Shown: positions 22,727-34,343 of the stretch, piece by piece
Numbering within the stretch: the first letter of the stretch is position 1
How the letters are laid out: every line of letters starts with the position of its first letter
Source of the DNA: Parietaria judaica
Lineage: Eukaryota > Streptophyta > Magnoliopsida > Rosales > Urticaceae
NCBI GenBank assembly: GCA_954871525.1
Contig: OX940865.1
Span: 26,830,420 to 26,894,419 of the forward strand
DNA: 64,000 nucleotides
Reading direction: 5' to 3'
Position numbers and translations under genes: made by a program
Notes under the pieces: model-generated
Told to the model about the DNA's origin: nothing
Database searches by the model: none
The model's input: only the letters and a program-made list of their open reading frames with translations

Positions 22727-22930
22727 ATATTCTAATCTACTTACTAGCATATTCTCGCATCACTTAACGAGTACGTGTCCAGATGCTTGAGGATACGTAA
22801 AGAGTGTAACTTGAAAGAGTTTTAATTAAGATCAGAATTATTATGGCTCCTTTATATTCTAATCCAGTTACTAGCATATTCTCGCATCACGTAACGAGTG
22901 CGTGTCCTGATGCTTGAGGGAGTACTTGCT
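22727..22930. repeat. Imperfect tandem duplication of about 125 bp
   Basis: The sequence starting ctatattctaatctac and including tagcatattctcgcatcac (22746) recurs at about 22853-22930. It sits next to the right end of the 2.8-kb element. Confidence 0.75.
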
Positions 22931-23352
22931 CCTTGCACTCTGCAACGCGTTAGTAAACTCTTCGCCGGCGAATATTGTTGATGCCGTGGGAGAAAGTGGA
23001 TGGAACTTATTCAAGCCTCACTTTGGTACATGCAATATGCACGAAAATAAAACCTAAATACATTTGCCACCATAAAAGACCTGAGTCTATGCCGTCTTAT
23101 TTATTTAAAAATAACTTGGGTACATTTGTCATCGTTAACCCTACTAATGCCAGAAGAAAAAACGAAATAAATAATAATAAAAAAACAATTTATTAGAAAC
23201 GGCATAAATTGCAAAATTAACAAACATAAACGACACAAGGATCTGCAGGAACCAGAAGATTTTAAGTACTAACAAGGCATATGTGAATATATAGATAAAT
23301 GAAGATCTTAATATATAGTTCATAATGGTATGGACCATGGAGCATTATGAAA

Positions 23353-23650
23353 TTCAGGGGACATGTTAGTAATTACTGAAAAATCAGTTTGGATTCATGA
23401 CTTGCGACGTACAAACACATTGTTTTCTTTTGTTGGCCTTACGTGAAGGTTTGGTAATGGCGGGAAGGAGATGAAGATGGATGTTTTGGTAATATTAGGA
23501 CTGTGTCTCTGTCCTGCCCCATCCCCGTCTCATGTTCGGGGCAGGCAGGCTTTTGATGCCCGCAATGATAAAAAGGCGTAACGGAGCAACCGCAATCTTT
23601 TTTTTTGGGCGGTTGGGCCGGGCCAGCTACACGTCAACGATATAGAATTG
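23353..23650 (+). pseudogene. Internally deleted copy of the FAB1 3' end
   Basis: 23353-23500 aligns with 2690-2840 of FAB1: the end of an intron (acacattgttttcttttgtt), its acceptor and the start of the kinase exon (ggagatgaagatggatg). At about 23500 it jumps to sequence matching 3744-3912 downstream of FAB1 (catgttcggggcagg). About 900 bp, which in FAB1 hold the rest of the kinase exons, are missing. Retained intron sequence shows a DNA-level copy, not a retrocopy. It is the left part of duplication unit B. Confidence 0.88.
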
Positions 23651-24472
23651 TGATGGGAGATAATATCAGAGTATTGTGACATCTGAAATTGTGAATAATA
23701 TAATAGTAGTACGGGAAAATATGGACCATTGTCGATATATAGTTATTTTCTACATGATAATTAAAATTAAGGAAAAAAATGTTTATTTTTAGTTATTAGC
23801 CTTCTAATTAGCACGTAATTTAATAATGCATACAATGATTACAATAATTCTACGACATAAGTATGAAAGAAGATTATACAAAATTTCAAGGTATCAACAA
23901 TGCTACTGCAAGGGAAGTTTTAATATTTTAACGACAAAATTGCATCGAAAATACTTAAGTCATTGAGTTAGGAAATGAATCAATTGAGCGCCACTTTTCC
24001 ATATTGTATGTGAGATATCGAGATCCAAACTCATGAGACCTCGAGTACAAATACGTTTTTTTTTTTTTTTTCGTGTCTCTTTTAGCACGATATCCAAACT
24101 GTGTCCCTCATTCATGTTTATAATAAAAACGTAGTAAATTTTCAAAACACTATGAGAGCGCAAATTGGTGAGCAAGTGCTCCATTTTTCGGGTTTTTTTT
24201 TTTTTTTTTTCCATTCAATCAAACAAACTTGGGTATGTAATAGTAATACATCACAAACAGAACACAAACTGAAGCAACAAAATATGCCATCTCTTTCTTA
24301 AAATATTCGCAACTCAGTACTCGCCAAATAAAAGGAAAAAAAACAAACACGCGGTAATTAAAACAAGAAACGGAAATCAAACTCAAGCACGGAAAATAAA
24401 AAGAAACAAATACGGCGTTGCGTTACGTTGCATCAATACTCCATATAAAGCGTACTTCATGACATTTTATGC
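23651..24472. other. Intergenic region between FAB1 remnant and block B
   Basis: No gene. AT-rich up to about 24080, with a poly-T run at 24058-24071. From about 24080 to 24472 it aligns with 10680-11025 of block A (for example gagcgcaaattggtgagc). Confidence 0.5.
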
Positions 24473-24480
24473 CGTAGGAG

Positions 24481-26423
24481 CAGTGGCGGAGCCAGGATTT
24501 CAATTTAGGTGGTGCCTAATGCAAAAAAAAAAAATCAAGCATAAAGTTAACAACAATCGCAACAAGTAAAGCCGACGCCGGTATCCAATATGTTTCCAAA
24601 ATATTTCAACGTCGCAACAATAACAATTCCATGTTAAAAAAAAACCACAAATAATTGCTATAAGAAAAAACAGAGGAAAAATAAGCGACAAACTTCGTGA
24701 GCTACGAGACCAGAACCAGAACCGACGACCAAAATAGCTTGATAACAGAGACATCATCAATGAGCTCCAAATCCTATAAGACGAATCAAGCATAAAATCA
24801 GTTTTGAATGTATTCGATAATATGTAACATCTAATAACGAAAAGAAAAATAAATAATGTTACCTAGTACAAAATATGACGTCGAGTTTTCATCTTTTGGA
24901 AGTATTGCATAATAGATTCCTCGTCGATAGAAATAGATATATCCTTCTCGATGTACACAAGCATACTATCATTCATAAACATGTCTCCCATTCGATTTCG
25001 TAATCGAGTCTTGATGATGTTCATAGCAGAAAAAACTCTCTCTACAGTTGCAGTAGCCACAGGCAAGATAAGTGCCAAAGTGATGAGCTTATATACATAT
25101 GAATATGTCACACTTTTTTTCGTCTGAACCATTTTACTAGCAAGAGCCCCAAGACCTTTCAAACCTTGAAACTCGTTTGCCGATGTTACATCAAGTAAGT
25201 AGTTGGAAAGTTGATTGTTGAGATGAATAAGTTCAGCCGACGGAAAATCGTGGGGATAATACGTCGCAAATTTCATTAGCTTTTCTTTGTCAAAAGCTTC
25301 AAACGAATCATCTGGACACAAGCATGCGACGCAAAGAAGCAAATTTGTACTAACCTCGTTGAAACGACCGTTTAATTCTTGAAGTTACATATCAATGACG
25401 TCAGTAAAGACATCAAATCGATAATAGTTCAAATTCTTGATTTTCGGAGCATTACGTCGTGATTTGCCATCTTCTGTATAGAAATCATCCATGTTTGGAA
25501 CATTAATTTCGTGTTCCTGACAAAATTTTATCACTTTGTCAAGAATAGATTCCCACCCGCTATCTCTCATGGTTTGCAACCGTTGTTTACATATACGCAC
25601 CAAAGTCATGGCATTAACAATATCTTGATCTTGCCTCTGCAATGCCTTTGAAAGATCGTTTGTAACTCCGAAGATATCTACCATCAAATGTATGCCGAAG
25701 ACAACCTCAAATGATTGTAGCATCCTTGACAATACCTTTAAGAAGAATAATTAAAACAAGTGTCAGTATTTAAAAATATTAAGCTCTATTTAAAAATAAA
25801 TATCGTATTAAACTGTTAAAGCATACATTAATACCTTTATGTGACCTTTCTGATCAAATGGTTGTGGGTCAACAATAATCTTCTGAAGGACACTAACTGT
25901 AGAAGCGAACATTGATAGCAATCTAAGTAAAGTACCATGATATGACCCCCAACATGTATCTGCATGGCGTTTCAAATAAGTTTGTTGATTTTGACCTCGT
26001 CCGCTGGCACGCTCACCACCTTCAATTGCTTGATTTATCATGTCAACTTGAATATCTTGAAGAGCATCGGAACGCTTCGGCGATGCATTGATAAGATTCA
26101 CTACTTCACTCACCACCCAAAATAATGAATCCAACTGAGTATGATGCTTGGCCACATATACAAGTGCCAACTGGAGTTGATGAGCAAAGCAATGGCGAGA
26201 AGCCGACGAACCGACGGCGAAGGGCGACGACTACTCAGCTAGGGCAAGGGAAAGGGAGAAGGAGAGAGAGAAGGGAAGGAGAGTAACAAAACGTCGTTGG
26301 ACTTGGAAGACAGAGAGACTGAGTCTGAGTCTCTTCAATTCTAATTAATTTAATTTTTTTTTTTTTTATAAAATGTGAGACGCAGCCTGGACATACAATG
26401 GTATGAACGTGGCTACGCCACTG
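24481..26423 (-). mobile_element. hAT element with degenerate transposase
   Basis: Ends cagtggcggagccagga on the left and tggctacgccactg on the right are inverted. The flanks cgtaggag (24473-24480) and cataggag (26424-26431) are a 7/8 target duplication. Block A shows the unoccupied site at about 11025-11040 (ccagaggaggatctgc). The transposase remnant runs on the minus strand. Its 5' part appears deleted, since unrelated GC-rich sequence replaces it from about 26200 to 26330. Confidence 0.92.
24863..26200 (-). pseudogene. hAT transposase remnant (C-terminal two thirds)
   Basis: Reading leftward from about 26200: CFAHQLQLALVYVAK and the cysteine-containing HADTCWGSYHGTLLR, an intron-like gap with GT-AG borders (about 25737-25830), then LQSFEVVFGIHLMVDIFG, and the C-terminal hAT dimerisation region (LPVATATVERVFSAMNIIKT and RNRMGDMFMNDSMLVYIE). 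An in-frame TAA at 25385-25387 interrupts the chain where related proteins continue (LQELNGRF follows it in the same frame). The wording fits the plant hAT group annotated as TTF-type zinc finger/HAT-dimerisation proteins. The N-terminal zinc finger and first catalytic region are missing. Confidence 0.88.
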
Positions 26424-26709
26424 CATAGGAGGATCTGCAAGAGCCAGAGGATTAATTGCCAGAGCTTGTCAGCGAGGATCTTCAAGAATACATTTTATAT
26501 GTTGACATCATACTTTTTCTTTCAAGAATCTTATTGTCGAAGGCATGGAATCCTTTCATTTCAAAATTCAATGTGTTGACAAACCATTTTGACAACAAAC
26601 CATAACGAGTTAAACTCACCGGAATAATATTTATTCAAATGAATATCAGAAACTTGTAGCTCTATTACAATACTTAAAATTTTATTGTGTTCTCTAAAAA
26701 TAACATTTA

Positions 26710-27932
26710 AGAAAAATTCATGAAATGCCTAAAAATCACTTAAAGTTTAAGAGAATTAACCATATTTTCAAACAATTCATTTATACCCATTTTAAAAATA
26801 TTTTGGACCATATTAACCCTGATTTAATTATATTTTTATATTTTCATTTATTAATTAATTATTAGATATTTTAGTTTCGAATTCCTAAAATTATGATTGA
26901 ATTATTCTATTATTTATCATATTTTTATTTAATTTGTTACTTTGACCTAAATTTCAAAACTTTCCTCTCTTATTCTCGTCTCCTCTCTCTATGTTCCTCA
27001 ATTCACAATTCTTCCTTGCTTTCAATGGTGAAGTATCAAGTCTTCATCAGCTTCAGAGGGGGACTGACACCTACTCCTAATTCACTAGCCATTTCCATAG
27101 ATGGTTGGATGAAAAGAAGATCGAAACCTATTACCGACTTCTTCGTCGCGATCGCGCTCCGTCATTCTGCTTTTGTTCGTTGTTTCTCGGTCATCGGATC
27201 AAACACGATAATATTTTTAATTTTTGTAATTGGGTTTACACGATTTAGGAGTGGTAATATTTCTTGGAGTGGTAATATTTGTTGTAAACAGTTTTACACG
27301 ATTTTCGTAAATGGTTTTACACAATTTTGGAGTGATAAATGGTATGTAAATGGCTTGACATGATTTTTGTAAATAATATTACAGTTTTATTCGTCAATTT
27401 TTGTAATTTCATTTACAGTCTGACATCATTTACAATTTAATTTCATTTTGTAAGTTCATTTACAGTTTGACATCATTTACAATTTGACACGATTTCGTAA
27501 ATTTCGTAGTTTATCGTAATTTTATTTACAGTTCAAATTGTATTTTTTGTAATTTTACTTACACTTTCATATTGTGAATAATGTTTGTTCGGCGTATTTC
27601 TCATATACAGTTTCAAATAATATTGATTATTAGGGACCAAAAATTCCAAATCAGATTTAGTTTTTAATCTTTAAATATGGATGATTAGTTCGAAAAAGTT
27701 TTGTGTAATCGTTAAAATAGGAAGGATTAATGTTAATTTATTTAGTTTGCTACATTTAAGGAAAATATATTTTTTTATTTTATTAATAAAAAAACGAATT
27801 AAGAATGTGAATTAAAAAGTGGAAGGGCATATTAGTCCATATTTCAATTTATTGGTGGTTATGATTACCATAATTAGAAATAGGCATTTTTTTAAACCTT
27901 GAACCACAAATGGGCATTTGCCTCATTTACCC
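26710..27932. mobile_element. Non-TIR Mutator-like element, copy 2, carrying a TIR-domain fragment
   Basis: The flanks taacattta (26701-26709) and taatattta (27933-27941) form an 8/9 duplication. Block A has no such sequence at this point (about 11430). The left end agaaaaattcatgaaatgcc and right end ggcatttgcctcatttaccc match the ends of the elements at 17292 and 38663, in the same orientation as the first. Subterminal words ttggaccatattaaccct and catattagtccatat are also shared. The interior has a TIR-domain fragment and a short-motif tract. No transposase. Confidence 0.85.
27024..27160 (+). pseudogene. Captured N-terminus of a TIR-NBS-LRR gene
   Basis: From the ATG at 27024 the frame reads MVKYQVFISFRGG, the start of a TIR domain. 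After a frame change it continues FTSHFHRWLDEKKIETYYR, which corresponds to the following TIR helix and strand. A stop codon lies between the two pieces. Family knowledge: TIR domains of plant NLRs are NAD-cleaving signalling domains. This fragment is too short and broken to act as one. It is inside a mobile element, so it was probably captured. Confidence 0.75.
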
Positions 27933-28398
27933 TAATATTTATATCATAATATTTATATATAAATAGTATTTTTGTACTAAATGATAAAATACTTATTGAT
28001 CCATATATAGTATAAGGGTAAATATATAATAGACACATCTAAAAGCAATTATATTATTCGAGGGTGCTGTATATGTTAAAACGATAAATATAATGAGACG
28101 ATAATAAATGAATTAAAAGTGGAAAATTACATTTTATCAAGTCTTCAAAATCATCTTTTGGATAAATTCCATTGCAAATCATTTATCAACAAACAAACAA
28201 AAATAGGTTGTACGACAGAAAACTCACCGGTCACATTTCCCATCTCGAAATACCTCACGAACCCGGTCAATGGGCAGTTTCTCTAATTTTTTATAATACT
28301 CGGATTCCGCCAATTTATGCAGCTCCTCCCCTTATAAATACATGTCAATTTTTTATAATAAATTTATAATTTTTCAGAGTAACTAAAAATAAAATGCT

Positions 28399-28783
28399 TC
28401 TTTTTTTTTTAAGTATTTTGGAGAAGACGGAAATTTGGTGTGAAAGAATAAACTTGTATTGTATTTATCACTTCTTGGATTGGGTTGCAAAATCGAGGGA
28501 TGAAACCCTCTATTTATAGAGTTCCATGGATGGTTCTCGATACTAGATTAATTGTAGATATCTTTAAGACTTAATAGAGTATTCTAGAATTTCTAGAAAT
28601 ACAAGACTATTAATCTAGAACTTCTAAGACATACAAGATTATTTTAGAAGTCAAACAATTACAAAACTCTTCTAGACACTTATACATTACGAAAAACTCT
28701 AGAAACTACTAAATACTAAGACACTCTATATATTACTAGAAAATTCTAGAGACTTATTAAATCAAGTTTATAATTTGAGCATT
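28399..28783 (-). mobile_element. LTR-like insertion in the last intron of NLR B
   Basis: Absent from the same place in NLR A (about 11897). On the minus strand it contains a TATA-like ctataaatagaggg and many ttctaga words. It ends in a run of A. This looks like a solo LTR or retroposon fragment. I could not find a clean target duplication, so the ends are approximate. Confidence 0.5.
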
Positions 28784-30016
28784 TTTACACCGCAAAAGAT
28801 AAAGGACGTACCGGCAGGTATCTCTTCAGTTATAAACTCTGTGATGATGATCCAAGAAATATATTCTCCCGAAGGCCACACGCGATTTTCGATGACGACA
28901 ACGGCCGATTGCGGATAAGAAGAGTCTTTCTCGAAGAGAGCGATCTTTTCTATCATTGGACAAGCTAACACCAGAATTTGTCGCAAGGATTCAGCTTTGA
29001 ATGGGATGCTCTTCAAATTGGGTAGAGCAACGAGATATAAAATTTCCATTTTTGGTGCATTATAAGCCACACACTCGACAGACAATATTTCCTCCAACAT
29101 CTCACAACCCCCGATAATCATCTTTTTGAGGTTGAGAAATATTGAAGGATCACTCCAACTGAATAGCTTCTTCACACATGGACAATTAAGAACGTAAATT
29201 TCTAGTGGGGACTGATCAACTTTGAAATAGATGCTCTTCATGAGTTTCGGAAGGCCCATCAATCTTAATTCCCTCAGCTTTGGTAGGCTTATGACTGACG
29301 TGTCTGAGAAGATCTCCAAGTCGCGGCAGTTTTTTATGGACATCATCTCGAGGTTCGGAAGTATTGAAACGTCACTCAGGCCGTGTAGGTTCTTAACCTC
29401 CGGACAATTATGAAAAAGAAACTCCTTTAGAGAGGAAAGAGAGCCGACTGGTTCCATGCAGATCAACTCGCGCAGGTCCGACAAATTCATAAGTTCGAGA
29501 ATTTCAAGCTTTTGAAGCAGAGGGAAGATGCTTGGATAGAATACATGCTCGATAGTATTACATTTACTCATCTTTATCTCCACTAAGTTTGCTACCTTGC
29601 CGAGAGAGAAGAGCTGAGACAAACTTCTATGACTGGTTTTGCAGCCAAAAATCCACAGTCTCTTAGTGTTTTCCGGGATTAGAAATTGGAAACCATTCTC
29701 ACAATTAAGTTCCAAGTCACGAAACTCCACAGTGTTTGATGGTCGATCAAATATCAATGGGAAACTCATAATCACTCGATTAGTCAACACCAGGAATTTT
29801 GTGTTTGTGAGTCGAATGCCTCCCTTCTCGAAAGATCAAACAACTGTATTATAACAACGTAAATCCAGAGAAGCTTCAAAAGTCTCCAATCTGAAATGAT
29901 TACACAACTCCTCTCCGTTCACGATTACTTTTTTTTTATTGATGAACGAAAGAAATTCGAGACTAGTTAGCTTGCGCAATATCCCATCAGGTATAACTTG
30001 TACCCTGGTACGACTT

Positions 30017-30520
30017 AGATCGAGGTGTGTCAATTTGAACATCATCTCAATACCTTTGGGAACTTCACTGATTCCCGCTCCTCTCAAATTTAACCGCTTC
30101 ATATTCCTCAAATTCCCTAAAGACGGCACGTAGATCAAATCCTCGCATCCTTCAAGCAGCAAAACTGCAAGATTCACCAATTCAGAGACAGATTCAGGGA
30201 GGCTTCTGATAGAAGTGTGCGATAGATTAAGAACGTTGAGCCCCTTCATATGGCAAAAAAAGTTGCCAGGGATGCTACTTAGCCGGTGGTTTGAATTGAG
30301 AAACAACGTTGAAAGTTTGGGGAAATTTGGCGGTTCTTTGCTTAAAGAAATTTCAACAATTTCGTTCTCCATCAGTGAAACCTTCTCAAGATCCTCACTC
30401 CAATATTCTTCACCGGGAATAAACTCTAGTTCCTCACTCGCCTTAACCAAGAATCGTCGAGAAGTCTCGCGCATTATCCGTACTGCCATGTCCCTTATCA
30501 AGTCGTGCATCTTAACACTA
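30017..30520 (-). repeat. 504-bp tract identical to 13126-13629
   Basis: Partner of the tract in NLR A; no difference found by eye. Its right edge is the deletion junction of this copy. Confidence 0.88.
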
Positions 30521-32061
30521 TTATTAGTTTTCGAGTTTAGCAACTTTGACTACTACTTTTTTATTTTTTCCCTAAAAGTAATACTAGTAAATGAAATCTC
30601 CTATTTTTTTCATTCCTAGAAATCATGGACGATAAAATATTATGTGACAAATGAAAGTTTTACAACGTTGATCACAAAAATAAAGAACCACATTTATTTA
30701 AAAAAACATGTACTAAAAAAAATTCAAAGCCGTTATAGGCAACAATGTTCGAAGTCCGGATTTTTCAAACTCCCAACCTCGAAGCCACATCTGGTTTTAA
30801 ACCGGATGCGGTACCCAAACTTAGAATCCAATTTAAAAAGAAGAAGGGTAAACTGCGGCTAAAATATCTAATGTTTCATTTTTTTTTAATTATGTACCCA
30901 AAGTTTTTTTTAGTGACTATAATACCTAAAATTTATTCCGTTAATGCCAAACGTACCCACCGCTAAATCTCCGTTATTTCACCCGGGAAGAAGAAAAAAA
31001 TTGTACCGGGTTTTTTCGGTTCAGTAATTTAAGCTTTTAACCAGATTGCCAGGTTTTTATTTCACCCTTAAATTAAAATAATATTCTTCAGTATCTTGTG
31101 GACTCAACGTGAAATATTAAGTACTCTCCGATAAATCACTAGTTACTGAAAAAGAAGAAAATATGATCGAGATCACCTGCCGTTCGATGATCACTGCTGA
31201 AACTCAGACAATAGCATATTTGCTTGCCTTATGTCTTCCTTTCTCTTTGTTATGATTTGGCTGTCCATTTTTGCTCACCATACAACAGTTAAAGTAAGCG
31301 AAGATTATGCCGGCCAAACCATTTTGAGTGAAAATTTTACATGAGTATTTTTTTTTTTCTTTCCTTTTTTTAACATTACTCAATTTTTGAGATCTAGTAC
31401 AGTAGAGCTTTTATAAATTAATTTTACCATGGTCAAAGAATTATATTACATTATTTAGTGATAATTTAGTTACGTTAGTCACAATCGGAACCATAAAAAA
31501 TATAATTTAATTGAAATTATGAAAATTTGTTGAGTTTTAATTAAACGAGGTTCTCCTGCATCAATTTATTTTTTTTTCGGAAACTACAAAAATATCAAGA
31601 TGAGCATTAAACAAAATTAATATCTTTATGCATAACACTCAAGTAGATAAAAAATTACATAAACGACAACAACTTAAGAAGTACATTAAAAAAATTATAC
31701 ATCCTTTTATTCCTCATTCAATTTTTTATTGGTTGATTCAAAATTCCGATCTCCCAAAAAATTACAAAGTCGGGACCAAGATGGGTTTTTAAAATCTGTA
31801 TGTAAGACCAAGAACCGGACAAAACATCCCAAATAACAGCGTCCATTCCAATTTCACCCTAATTGCCGGATTATATAGTTTACTGTAAAAATAATGTTAA
31901 AATGATAAACTTCAATTTGCTAAAAAAGCTTAATGATGTTGAATTCTTGGGAAGAACAAATCTAAAAAGAAAAAAATAAATAGAGATGAGATGAGAATTA
32001 TTGTACCTGGTCGGAATGGGAGGAGGGAATACAGAGAAGAAAGCCCGGCCTAGTCCCCATA
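30521..32061. other. Upstream region of NLR B
   Basis: Aligns with about 15560-16620 of block A but lacks genes. The repeat tract with accggatg/cccggg words at 30740-31060 is related to 15830-15990. A possible leader exon region is at 31190-31290. Confidence 0.55.
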
Positions 32062-32073
32062 CTTATATAAAGG
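32062..32073 (-). promoter_or_regulatory. Candidate TATA box of NLR B
   Basis: On the minus strand the sequence is cctttatataag. The aligned place in block A (about 16615) reads ctatagaaatatg, which is a poorer TATA box. So the broken copy B kept the better core promoter. Confidence 0.45.
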
Positions 32074-32176
32074 AAAATGATGAAATACAAGGCACCAAGT
32101 TGATTCACCAATAGAAGAAGTAAAGTACAAATACTAAACTCCCAATTAAAAAAAATTGAGATTCTTTGTTTTGTTT

Positions 32177-32378
32177 ACATGCAGTGGTAATATAGGCCAA
32201 TGTTATTATGCACTCTCGTATTACTAGATATATTCAGTGTAAGAGCATGTGGCATTATTGGCCTAGTTTACAATATACAAAGGGGCACGCATTTACGTAC
32301 TATAGGATTTGAAACTGTGACCTCTTGGAGAGATATGTAGTGGAGTAAACCACTAGGAAGCTTGCTTGGTTAAAAAAA
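32177..32378 (-). mobile_element. SINE, full-length copy
   Basis: On the minus strand the head has an A-box-like cttcctagtggttta (about 32360-32346) and a B-box-like agtttcaaatcc (about 32316-32305). The body (tttacactgaatatatc, then gcgagagtgca in the second copy) is shared with the truncated copy at 63146-63274. Block A has no such insert at the aligned place near 19790. Confidence 0.75.
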
Positions 32379-32964
32379 TAAGATTTCGAAATAAGCAGTT
32401 AATAAGTTTCTCTTCTACTTTCTTGTAATGGCTTTGTATTCTATTCTATTCGAGTTGGCATAAGCCTTTACTTTAAACAAGGGCAAGAATATAGCTTGAA
32501 AGAGTTTTACTAACAGAATTATGGCTCAACTATATAAGAATTGTTTTTCTTTTTTCTTTTTTTGGTAACGGTGATAAATGTACTTACGTTGTACTCAATC
32601 TGGACGCTATGGTTAAAGGTTTTTTTTTTTTTTCCTTTCAGTGGCAAAATATCTCATGTTCCAATTTATTGTAGTTGAATGTACCAAAAATTTACTCTTT
32701 TTTTTGCGGCTTGAATATACACAATGCAGTATTAAAAAATGAAACTTAAAAATATCTGCTACGGAAAATAAAAACTCGAGCCTATATTGCCTCATTGTAT
32801 ATAACTTGAATACATATGCCACTATTAACCATTTTTGTTCATGGAGCTTGTCACTTACCAAAATTTGATTCTCTTGCTTTAGTTACAGTTGGATATATAC
32901 CCATCTTGTGCCTTAGAAGTTTCTACCTTGACATCTATGTGGGCCGCAGCCAAATGGGCATAAA

Positions 32965-33375
32965 GCTGGGACGGTTCGGATTTTCAACGAGAAGGTTCGG
33001 GCTCGGGTTGGCGTATGAAACGTAAAGCAGTCTGATAGGGTCAAGTCAGCCCAGGCCCACCAAAGGTCAGAGAGGAATCCACACTGTATTTTTGGCAGGT
33101 TGGGCAGGGCAGTGTACGCCGGCCTAGCTCAATTGACACATTGAGGAATTTGTTACTGGCAAGGCCCGGATTATGAACGAGGACGTTCAAGCTCAGATTG
33201 GGCCTATGAAAACGTAACACAGTTTGATAGGGTCGATCCAGTCTAGGCCTCGGAACGGTCAAGCCGAATAGAAAAAAAGAAAAAAAAAACCACTAATATT
33301 TTAACATCTTGGGGCAAAGTAAGTCTGCGCTGCGCCGGCCGAGCGCAATTAACACATTGAGAATTACCATGGTAA
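32965..33375. repeat. Two tandem GC-rich units of about 190-215 bp
   Basis: Shared words in order: cggattttcaacgag / cggattatgaacgag (32977, 33167), gtctgatagggtc / gtttgatagggtc, and gccggcctagctcaatt / gccggccgagcgcaatt (33118, 33334). The end of each unit resembles a tRNA head (tagctcaattg) but no complete tRNA is present. Origin unknown. Confidence 0.65.
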
Positions 33376-34343
33376 ACTGTTAGTATAACACATTGATTCG
33401 AAACGACATTAAAAATGAGAACAAAAAAAAACTAATTTCTTAGAAACGACATTAATTCGAAAACAAAAGCATAAACGACAATGTATCGTACCAGGTTGGG
33501 CACAAAGATAGTGACCTAAAAATAAATGGCATCAAAAGGAAAAGAAGTTAGAAATATAAGAAATTTGTTGAAAGTGAAGGTATTTAAACTAAGAGAACAA
33601 GGGCTGTAAAAAAAAATCACAAACTGAATACTAAACCAAAAATCGGATAATACCGATACCGCATATATCGAATACCAAATAATATATATCAATACCAAAT
33701 TTAAGCGGTTAATCAATTTTAGCTGTATTCTTCAAAACGATAAATGCAGTAAAAATGTCAAGGTTACCGCAATCAAATACCGAATATACCGTAAATGCAA
33801 TTTTATCTTTTTAAATAAGATATTTGATTTTTATTATTAAAATACCAAAATGACATCAAAGGAAAATCGATTTTCCCACAAATTTTCAGTATTATTCATA
33901 AAATACTTCAACGAATATACACCGTTTACCTTTAGTTCATGATGGCAAGAGAAAAGTTTTTAATATTTTTTATTTCCTTGCTCCATTAACTCTCTTTAAT
34001 CTAAAGCACCATAGATTAGCGCCAATCTCATTGGTTGAATATGAACACTCGTACAACAAGATTTTCAAAGTTATAAATCTCTATCTTGATTATTAAATAG
34101 ATATTATCATTTGCACAGGAACAATCACAAGCTAAATTGATATTCGATAAATTAGATGATATAATAAATTTCTTTGGTGTCAAAATTATTAATATCTTAA
34201 GATTATTATGATTTAGGCTTATATTAGCAAAGAGGCGAATAAAATCAATCGATCATTTCCATATCAATGGATTCAAGAACGAGCGCATAGTGTACGAGGC
34301 TCTACTCAAAACTCGAAGAAATTACAATTATAAAGTTCCAACC
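33376..34343. other. Intergenic region 3' of SMU2
   Basis: AT-rich, with no gene recognised. 33400-33480 still shows similarity to about 23160-23240 (ttagaaacgacatt-like words), probably the right limit of the segmental duplication. Confidence 0.45.

Larger units (their letters stand above)
28225..30520 (-). pseudogene. NLR gene B, LRR-only remnant
   Basis: Homologous to NLR A from the MHD motif (VKMHDLIRDMA, about 30505) through the LRRs. The CC and NB-ARC are absent: at 30520/30521 the sequence jumps to DNA that in block A lies upstream of the gene (about 15560). An in-frame TGA at 29836-29838 corresponds to AGA in copy A. The LRR continues in frame to about 28815. A 3' exon at 28225-28330 (GEELHKLAESEYYKKLEK) can be joined by a GT-AG intron. 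That intron now contains an insertion of about 385 bp. The LRR between 29929 and 30016 is intact here and shows what copy A lost. Confidence 0.9.
24080..32140. repeat. Segmental duplication, block B (NLR B and flanks)
   Basis: Partner of block A (10680-16640 and beyond). Relative to A it has gained a hAT element, a non-TIR Mutator-like element and an LTR-like insertion. It has lost about 1.9 kb encoding the CC and NB-ARC domains. Confidence 0.9.

Noticed and set aside
23353..23650. Processed (retro)pseudogene of FAB1
   Set aside because: It retains intron sequence up to the acceptor and flanking downstream DNA, so it arose by DNA duplication followed by deletion.
28399..28783. Complete solo LTR with target duplication
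   Set aside because: The insertion is clear from comparison with NLR A, but I found no matching direct repeat at its edges.
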